NCBI RefSeq assembly: GCF_036850765.1
Contig: NC_089496.1
Span: forward strand, 103,564,267 to 103,628,266
Reading direction: 5' to 3'
Source of the DNA: Saccopteryx bilineata
Taxonomy: Eukaryota > Chordata > Mammalia > Chiroptera > Emballonuridae
Length of the DNA: 64,000 nt
Below are positions 57,476 through 64,000 of this stretch, one piece after another (positions within the stretch are counted from its first letter, which is position 1; every line of letters starts with the position of its first letter). The notes below the pieces were generated by a model that saw only the letters and a program-made list of their open reading frames with translations, was not told the DNA's origin and made no database searches. The position numbers were made by a program, and so were the translations under genes.

Positions 57476-57685
57476 AAAAAGAGAAAAGACAGAAAGAAAC
57501 ATGGTGCTCTGTTCCACAGAAACACCGTGTTGTAGGATTTGGATGTGTCGTCCAAGTGTTCAGAGTGAGCAGGTCTTCCTTGAAACAGGAAACACACATA
57601 AATAGATTGTCTCTATCAGTGGCTCTTCCCGGAGTATTTGATCCCTCTAGGAAAGTGACATAAACAATGGATTCTCTGCCCAGTG

Positions 57686-57686
<1 letters not shown>

Positions 57687-57718
<32 letters not shown>
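57687..57718. repeat. (CA)n microsatellite
   Basis: An uninterrupted CA array of about 16 units. Confidence 0.95.
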
Positions 57719-57719
<1 letters not shown>

Positions 57720-57993
57720 TTGTGTAGAGTCTCTGGGCTCGCAGGTGCCCTGGAGCCTGTGGTTAAGAAGTTTAAAAGACTGGAGTTGTTCTCTCTGCCC
57801 CAACTTTTCTTCATTGTAACTTTCCTAGAGGCCAGTTTCGAACTTTCATTCATCGCTCAAATAACTAGTGACTCTGCCAGGGACTGGGCTGGGCTGAGAA
57901 TACGAGAGTGAAGAGGCCCGCTGGTTTCCCTCAAGGACTTTATAGGCCTGAGAAGAAACCAATAGGTAAGCAGATTGTGACAAAGCATCAGCA

Positions 57994-58316
57994 CAGTAAA
58001 CCCTTGAACAATGCAGGGTGTTGGGGCACTAACCCCCATGGGGTTGAAAATTGTGTATAACTTTTGACTCCCCAAAACTTTACTAATAGCCTACTATTGA
58101 CCAGAAGCCTTACTGATAACATAGTCAATGAACACATACTTTGTATGTTATTTGTATGAGTTGCTGTATTCTTACAATAAAGCAAGCCAGAGAAAAGAAA
58201 GTGTTATTAAGAAAATCGTAAGAAAGAGAAAATACATTCATTGTGTTTATTGCAAAGAATCTGTCTATAAGCGGACCCGCAGAATTCGATCCCGTATTGT
58301 TTTGGGGTCAAGTGTA
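57994..58316. mobile_element. Tigger-like (pogo/mariner) DNA transposon relic
   Basis: The left end CAGTAAACCCTTGAACAATG and the right end (reverse complement ...TGACCCCAAAACAATACGGG) match Tigger-group terminal repeats. Interior words CTTTTGACTCCCCAAAACTT, AAGCCTTACTGATAACATAG, TCTTACAATAAAGCAAGCCA and TATAAGCGGACCCGCAG support this. It is a short internally deleted copy with no transposase, an old mammal-wide fossil. Confidence 0.8.
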
Positions 58317-60348
58317 GTACAGAAGACAAGCGTTGGCTTGGAGGAGAGGATGGGGGAGAACTAACGGAGAGCCCATCCTGCAGACAGCTCCGGACGTGGC
58401 AAAATGGTGACGGTAGTGGACACCTGTGATCATTTTTACGTGCCCAGCTTCGGCTCCCCTTCCTATAGCTGGAGAAGACTACTCCCTAAAACAGGCGCAC
58501 CCAGTAGGGCTCACAGTCCCCTTCCTCCTATTGAAGCCTGAGCACTAGATTCCAGCTTGCTGGCTTCCCTCCCACTTAGGGCACAACACGTGGCTAAATC
58601 TCCACCAATCGCATGAGGGGGAGCCTCGGTCTCCAATCAGAAGCTGATGCAGCAAAGAAGCAGGTTCTCCCAGGGACCAGGATTTGGCCGCATGAGCAGA
58701 GCTGCAGCTGCATCTCATCTCCAGGGGAGGCTGTCACAGTGCTTCAAGGGGCAGCAGTGACCGTCCAGTGCTGGTAGGGGGAGCACTGTGGTACAAAACA
58801 AACCTTGGCATGCGTGCCCATTACCATCACGGTGGCACCCATCAGGCTGCTTCTGCAGCATCACTTGGGGCTGCCTGCCCCCAGCCACGGTTACTGAGCT
58901 CCCCCGGGATACAATGATCGGGCCAGTACCCCTTTTGCCACTTAAATGACCCAGTGTCAGTATCTGTGCCTTGCACTCCAGCCCCCAATGGACACCATGA
59001 TTCTCACTAGCACAGAGCAGCATGGTGCTGCTGACACGTGTATTGTGGACTCCCACGGGGCTACTTATTATTCCACGGAAATGGTGATGTTTCTAGTAGC
59101 TAACACCCACAGTGTGGCCCCCGGAAGAGAACTAATGCTTCCCGATTAATGTTGCCTGTTCATTTTTTGATAATTACTTTACTCAGCACTCACTTTCTTG
59201 AACATTTGGTCTCTAGGTTTTTATGTTTGTAAATTATCTGCTTGTGATTTTTCCACTGTTATTGCAAACCTGGCTAGAGAGCACTGTAGGCACGTGTTTA
59301 GTGAGTGCTGAATGCGATTCACACAACTGGGGCAGTCAAGTGTAAGAGTCCATTTTTGCTCTGAGGCCCCTTAAGATTTGGTTGTGAAGATAAGGCATGG
59401 ACAGTGTCAAGATAAACACCTAGTTCCCTGGATACCTATTCTACGAGCCATACAACAAAGCAACTAATTTTATTACATAACCAAAGGAATGGAATTTGTA
59501 GGTTCTAAACATTCTAAAATATTCACATATTAGAATCCAGCTGAAGACCTAACAACTAAACTTAATATGATACACTTTGATAACTTGCTTTGAAAATTGG
59601 GTGACAGGTCACCATCAACCCACTGTCTTTCATAAATAGTCACATAACAGGGTTTTGTCTCGCCCTTACTCACAGTTGCAGTTTAATAAAATCATCATTA
59701 CTGACATCTACAAACTGGCCAGAGATAGAATGATTTTTGGTTTCCATTTGGTATGTGCCTCAGTGGTCTCGTTTTAGGACAAACCCTACGATAGTGATTT
59801 TCTGACCAAAGAGCCCATTCCCCCCTGAAGTCTCACCTTAATTGGGTCCCAGAAATACTTAAAAACAGGAAAAGAATCACAGGCTAAAATTAGAAGCATA
59901 TTAATGGAGGTCTTAAAGATAAGCTCCTGCAAGTTCATCCCTGGATGGTGGCATCAACACACTTCTTTTTGTTGTTCTTAGCACCAACTTTAAAATAAAC
60001 GCTTACCAAAGAAAAAAAAAAACAACCGAAAAAACCTGAGTGGAAATAGATTATATGAGCTTCGCATTCAGCGGGGCCATCTGTTCAATTTTTCACCCTC
60101 ACAGTCAGAGTGTTAATATCTCCTGTGCAAAGATCCCATTCGTCAGCAATTTCTGTCCTTTGGAGTTACCAAACAGTTCATTTTTTATTCTTCAGCCTAA
60201 GTCAGCTGAAATTCTCTGAGTGCAGAATGCCTTGAGTATTGTGTGTATTTTCAATCACCTCCTTGTTAGAGAGAATTTCTTTTCAGAAGTCTGTTAGGAG
60301 AAGGGACAGAATTTGGAACTACCTGCTTAGTTGTTATCCAAGAAGGTT
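58317..60348. other. Mostly unannotated stretch, partly GC-rich
   Basis: 58400-59060 is GC-richer, with words such as CTGGCTTCCCTCCCACTTAG and CCACCAATCGCATGAGGGGG that feel like an interspersed repeat I cannot name. Opposing frames of 113 and 67 codons (58715-59149) lack domains. The rest shows nothing recognisable. Confidence 0.35.
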
Positions 60349-60379
60349 GGGGGGGTGGAGGGAGGGGGAGGTGCAGGGG
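60349..60379 (+). other. G-rich tract with quadruplex potential
   Basis: Runs of 7, 3, 5 and 4 G bases (GGGGGGG, GGG, GGGGG, GGGG) separated by short linkers within about 30 bases satisfy the usual G-quadruplex pattern on the plus strand. Confidence 0.6.
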
Positions 60380-61433
60380 ATTATATTCCCCTGTAGAGTA
60401 ATTGGTATCTATCTTTAAGATTAACTTCAGCAAGACTTAAATGAGTTTTAAAGGCCCTCATAAAAGAACGAAGGAAAGTCATTGGGGATAGGAAGAATAC
60501 AATATTTCTATTGCAACTGCCAGTGATCTTTATAAACCCTAATTAAGCCCTGATGGGGTATAAAATATCCAACTTTTATAAATGACTCTGTCAACCAGAC
60601 AATGTGCAACGCTTAAATTCCCACAAGATTCATATTCATTTTCAATAGCATTTTAGTGAAGGGGAGAATATAAATATTCAGTCTGAGTAGTATTTCGCTG
60701 GAAGGAGAAAATAATCTATGACTTATTTCTGTACCAAAGCAAATAGCTCCGGTTTCTTGGAGTTTGGCCCTTCCTCTCAGATTTGCAAAGAAACCATGCA
60801 GTGTTGTTAGTGGTTGATGGTGTTCTTGTCATTATTGCCTTTAAACTAGCCGCTCTTTTCTCTGCTTTCTGTCTACCATCTAGCAGGTGTGTAGGTTTAA
60901 AAGTTAATACAATTATGATTTATTTTCTTGGCCAGTGCAATGGTTATTTAAATTTTTTGGAATATTTTTACAAATACCATTGACTGGGATTTAAAAAGCA
61001 CTAGTCTGCTTATTTTCGAAGGTAAAAAGAAAGACTATGAACCAAGCTACAGTAATAGAAAAGAAATAAAACAAAAAACACAGATTCCCAGGTGGACAGC
61101 ATGTAGGGCTAACCTGGTCACAAGAACTGGACACAATGTTTATTCATTAACATTAAATGGATCAACACATTATTTTAAAATGATCTCCCTAGAAAAGTTG
61201 ATGTGCATACTTGAAAAACTGTGACAGCAATTTTATCTGTGAACATGACAAGAGAAAAGTTACGGAACTAACATGCCCGAACCTCTTTCCCAAGCAAGAG
61301 AGAATGTGCACAGTAAAAGGGAACAGTGGTAGAGAAACAGGTGACCAGTCCATTGTGGGCTGTATTGTCCCTGTTTGTGCTTAACTTCCAGCAAAAAGGG
61401 GTACAGCTGGAACCAGGAACCAAAGCAGATATA
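60380..61433. other. Single-copy, repeat-free stretch
   Basis: No gene recognised. 60400-60760 contains many AT-rich homeodomain- and GATA-like words (AGTAATTGG, CTAATTAAGC, TATCTATC) without any repeat; it may be a conserved non-coding element. Confidence 0.35.
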
Positions 61434-62032
61434 AGGTCTACCAGAAAGTTCTGTCCATTTCTATCACAAGTTTCGACACGTAAGCACATGTTTATTTGGT
61501 GCATGTGTGCCTCTCTATTTTTATCACTTAATGTATACATACTGACGAAGCAAATTAACTAAAACAAAGTTGATTCACGTTAGTCTTATGTGTGAAGCGA
61601 TAGTGTACCCATGGCTACTGATAAAGTTCATTTACACCACTATATTGTATACGAATTTCAACAAGGAAGAAATGCTACAGAAGCATATAGAAATTTATTG
61701 AAAGTGTTTGGTGAAGGTACAGTTTCTGCTAGGACATGCAGAAGATGGTTCGAAAAATTCGAAACAGGTGATTTCGACCTTTCTGATAAGCCACGTTCTG
61801 GGCGACCATCTTTGATTGATGACAATGTTGTTAAGACCATGTTGGAGCAAGATCCTTTTCTGACAACATTGGAGATCGCAGAAAGGCTTAATTCAGCTCA
61901 GCAAACCATTTCGGACCATATTCGGAAGATAGGATTGGTGTGGAAATATATTATTTAATAAAGTTTATTGACGGTAAGAAAAATTTGTATTATGTTTTAT
62001 TCCAAAAATGAACAGAACTTTCCGGTAGACCT
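61434..62032 (+). mobile_element. Internally deleted mariner transposon, 599 bp
   Basis: The terminal inverted repeats start AGGTCTACC[A/G]GAAAGTTC at both ends and match at 26 of the first 29 positions. TA dinucleotides flank it at 61432-61433 and 62033-62034, the target duplication of Tc1/mariner elements. A full-length mariner is about 1.3 kb with a roughly 340-codon transposase; here only the 5' UTR, the DNA-binding coding part and a short 3' segment remain. It is non-autonomous for transposition. Confidence 0.94.
61611..61958 (+). CDS. Mariner transposase N-terminal DNA-binding domain only (115 aa)
   Basis: An intact 115-codon frame starting at the ATG of ACCCATGG (G at +4) and ending in TAA. 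It matches the N-terminal paired-type domain of mariner transposases, which binds the terminal inverted repeats. Residues about 5-55 form the first helix-turn-helix (RRWFEKFETGDFDLSDKPR is the conserved end), residues 64-66 are the GRP linker (AT-hook-like), and residues 70-110 the second helix-turn-helix (TTLEIAERLN...TISDHIRKIG). The frame stops where the WVPHEL-type linker and DD34D catalytic domain should begin. An AATAAA overlaps the stop (61957-61962). It may be a deletion derivative, or a TIR-binding repressor; expression is unknown. No host promoter or exon joins it here. Confidence 0.85.
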   Translation: MATDKVHLHHYIVYEFQQGRNATEAYRNLLKVFGEGTVSARTCRRWFEKFETGDFDLSDKPRSGRPSLIDDNVVKTMLEQDPFLTTLEIAERLNSAQQTISDHIRKIGLVWKYII

Positions 62033-62034
62033 TA

Positions 62035-62150
62035 TAGAATCTGTGTGCTGCACGGCAGGCACTCCGTGGGCTTCATGTGCTGACCCAATGATTCAGATTC
62101 AGGGATGGAAATATTGGTCCAGCCAGGTGAGCTGGGGGACTCTTAGTTAA
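62035..62150. other. Short single-copy spacer
   Basis: No feature recognised between the mariner and the L1 3' end. Confidence 0.4.
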
Positions 62151-62279
62151 GAGGGGGAGGGGAGCAAGGGGGGACAAATATATGGTGACAAAAAATGAGT
62201 TGATTTGGGGTGATGGGCACATGATGCAATCAACACTTCAAATGCCATGGAGATGTTCACCTGAAACCCATGTGCTCTT

Positions 62280-62650
62280 TTTTTTTTTTTTTTGTATTTT
62301 TCTGAACTGGGGAGCAAGATGGCAGAGACAGACTCCCACATGCACCTGACTGGGATCCACCCAGCATACCACCAGTGGGCGATGCTCTGCCCATCTGGGG
62401 CGTAGCTCCTTTGCAACCAGAACCATTCTAGCTCCTAAAGTGGAGGCCATGGAGCCATCCTCAGTGCCCGGGCCACCTTTGCTCCAATGGAGCCTTGGCT
62501 GCGGGAGGGGAAGAGAGAGACAGAGAGAAAGGAGAGAGCAAAGGGTGGAAAAGCAGATGGGCTCTTCTCCTGTGTTCCCTGGCCGGGAATCAAACCCGGG
62601 ACATCCACACACTGGGCTGATGCTCTACCACTGAGCCAACCAGCCAGGGC
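62280..62650 (-). repeat. tRNA-derived SINE, type A, nested in L1
   Basis: The poly(T) at 62280-62293 is the tail. The body contains GACAGACTCCCACATGCACC, CTTTGCTCCAATGGAGCCTT and, at the right, the head complement (GAGCCAACCAGCCAGGGC). Duplication with two mismatches: aaacccatgtgctctt (62264-62279) and aaacctatgtactctt (62652-62667), both L1 sequence. Confidence 0.95.
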
Positions 62651-62707
62651 AAAACCTATGTACTCTTATTAACCAATGTCACTCCATTAAATTTAATTTC
62701 TAAATTT

Positions 62708-62886
62708 ATTTATTTATTTTTTTAATTTTTTATTCATTTTAGAAAGGAGAGAGAAAGAGAAGGGGGGAGGAGCAGGAAGCATCAACTCCCATATGTGCCT
62801 TGACCAGGCAAGCCCAGGGTTTTGAACCGGTGACCTCAGCACTTCCAGGTCGACGCTTTATCCACTGCGCCACCACAGGTCAGGCC
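62708..62886 (-). repeat. tRNA-derived SINE, type C, nested in L1 tail
   Basis: Reverse complement carries the head GCCTGACCTGTGGTGGCGCA with A box TGGCGCAGTGGATAAAGCGT, B box GGTTCAAAACCC and TATGGGAGTTGATGCTTCC. A perfect 14-bp duplication, taatttctaaattt, lies at 62694-62707 and 62887-62900. Confidence 0.95.
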
Positions 62887-63084
62887 TAATTTCTAAATTT
62901 AAAAAATGAAAATAAAAAGAGATTTTGCCTCCTTTGGTTCTGAATCCATCCTTGAGTATGGAATGATTATCTTTGAGATTTCTACTTGGCTTCCCTGTTG
63001 AGTTTTTATCACCATTTCCACACCTACTCATCATCCTGACTTCCATTCACTGGACAGTTCCTCTCTGCTCTTTCTTCTATTCCC

Positions 63085-63270
63085 TGTGCTTAATACCTAC
63101 ATGCATCATCTCCCCCCTAGTCTTTAGAGGTAGGTCCTCTAGATATCTCCATTTTACAGATGAGGAAGCAAGCACAGAAAACTGAATTTGCCCAAAGTTA
63201 GACATTAAATAAGTAACAGATCTTGGTCTTGAACTCAGACTCAAGTCCAAATATCATGTTCTAACCAGTA
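63085..63270 (-). repeat. MIR SINE relic
   Basis: TAGAGGTAGGTCCTCTAGAT, ATCTCCATTTTACAGATGAG, GAAGCAAGCACAGAAAACTG and CTTGGTCTTGAACTCAGACT, antisense MIR. Confidence 0.82.
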
Positions 63271-64000
63271 TTTAATACTGATTATCTCGGCTGCTAGTAG
63301 AAATATTTCACCAAGTGACCAACTGTTATGATTATTAGTAATGTTGGCCTCTTGTGAATGTGGTTAACTTGGGACAGTCTCCAAGAGACTAATGAACTCT
63401 GGTCTGTTGTTCTAGAAATTATCCATTTGGTTGCTTGCAAGTATATTTGACAAAATAGGAATTCAATAAATGTTAGCTGTCATTCTCATGGTTATTAGTA
63501 TTATTAACACAATTGGTGTCTTGAAGGGTTTGGTTAGCTTGAATAGTCTTTAAGAGAAGAATCACCCTTATTTATTGTTCTAGAAAGCATTCAGTTCCTA
63601 GAACAACTGGGCTGAGGGCCAGACTTGGTCTCGTTTCGATCACAGGGCTACCCTGGAAGGCTCTGCCCGAACATGTCTGTGACACTTCATTTCAGTATTT
63701 TCAAATGACAACAATCTATGATCACAATAACTAAAATCAAGTTGAGCAGGATCAGATATTATATGAAAATTGAATAATCATACCAGAAAGAGTAATGAGA
63801 TATATATTTTAGTTGGACATAAATCTAGTTCTGAGCTTCCTGATGACTAAGACGAAAACAAAAATCCAGCAATATACATGCTGTTTCCTCAGGAGGGCAA
63901 ACTTCCTGATACTGAGTCTTAGATAGAGTTTATTATATACATCCTCATCAAATGACTCTGAATAAGACCATAAATCTCATCAAAAAGTAGTTTTATGCAA
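63271..64000. other. Single-copy end of the window with a weak internal repeat
   Basis: No gene recognised. 63328-63418 and 63488-63586 share several blocks in the same order (ATG[A/G]TTATTAGTA, TGGTTA[A/G]CTTG, TGTTCTAGAAA) at a spacing of about 160 bp, suggesting an old tandem duplication. Confidence 0.4.

Larger units (their letters stand above)
62151..62925 (+). mobile_element. L1 3'-end fragment with two nested SINEs
   Basis: An L1 3' UTR in sense. It has a G-rich start (GAGGGGGAGGGGAGCAAGG), then GGTGATGGGCACATGATGCA, CAAATGCCATGGAGATGTTC, ACCTGAAACCCATG, interrupted by the type A SINE, and continues AACCAATGTCACTCCATTAA, ATTTAATTTCTAAATTT with the type C SINE before the A-rich tail ending near 62925. 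Only about 200 bp of L1 is present, so it is severely 5' truncated. Confidence 0.85.

Noticed and set aside
57231..57803. 190-codon minus-strand open frame, the longest in the window
   Set aside because: It runs through the type A SINE and the (CA)n array (giving alternating C/V residues). It is a repeat translation, not a gene.

Overview
This 64 kb window is non-coding mammalian DNA, most likely from a bat. I found no convincing host protein-coding exon and no structural RNA gene. The bat call is inference from three things. First, there are several lineage-specific tRNA-derived SINE families with A box (TGGCGCAGTGG) and B box (GGTTCGAGACC or GGTTCGATTCC) promoters. Second, the L1 3' ends are of laurasiatherian type. 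Third, there are cut-and-paste DNA transposons (three hAT, three Tc1/mariner) with recognisable ends and target-site duplications; late DNA-transposon activity is unusual in mammals and best known in bats. The SINE sequences recall those of horseshoe and leaf-nosed bats (Rhinolophoidea), but I cannot fix the species. I use local SINE labels: type A (long, about 330-395 bp, body starting GCACACAGGAGAAG), type B (about 315-420 bp, with AGGTCGCCAGCTTGAG), type C (short, with GGGAGTTGATGCTTCC) and type D (a short relic).

Layout. 1-20 kb: ancient MIR and L2 relics, SINEs, microsatellites, and two hAT elements at 8290-8630 and 17729-18200. The second is tied to a perfect 93-bp inverted duplication (17878-17970 and 18550-18642). 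20-32 kb: mostly single-copy sequence with possible regulatory motifs, one 77-bp mariner-type MITE and one type B SINE. 32-34 kb: a 5'-truncated L1 with a 15-bp target-site duplication. 34-48 kb: L2, MIR and old L1 pieces hosting a hAT element and five SINEs. 48-52 kb: single-copy DNA, relics and the second MITE. 52.2-56.5 kb: a decayed sense-strand L1 with 5' UTR, ORF1 and part of ORF2. 56.5-64 kb: SINEs, a Tigger relic, an internally deleted mariner (61434-62032) and an L1 3' end carrying two nested SINEs.

The only intact, recognisable ORF of interest is a 115-codon frame inside that mariner. It encodes just the two-helix-turn-helix DNA-binding half of a transposase, with no catalytic half. 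It could be a defective copy, or a self-limiting repressor if the ORF is kept across the family. No operon logic applies. The elements relate by insertion history: SINEs and MITEs depend on L1 and transposase enzymes in trans, and several insertions date each other by nesting.
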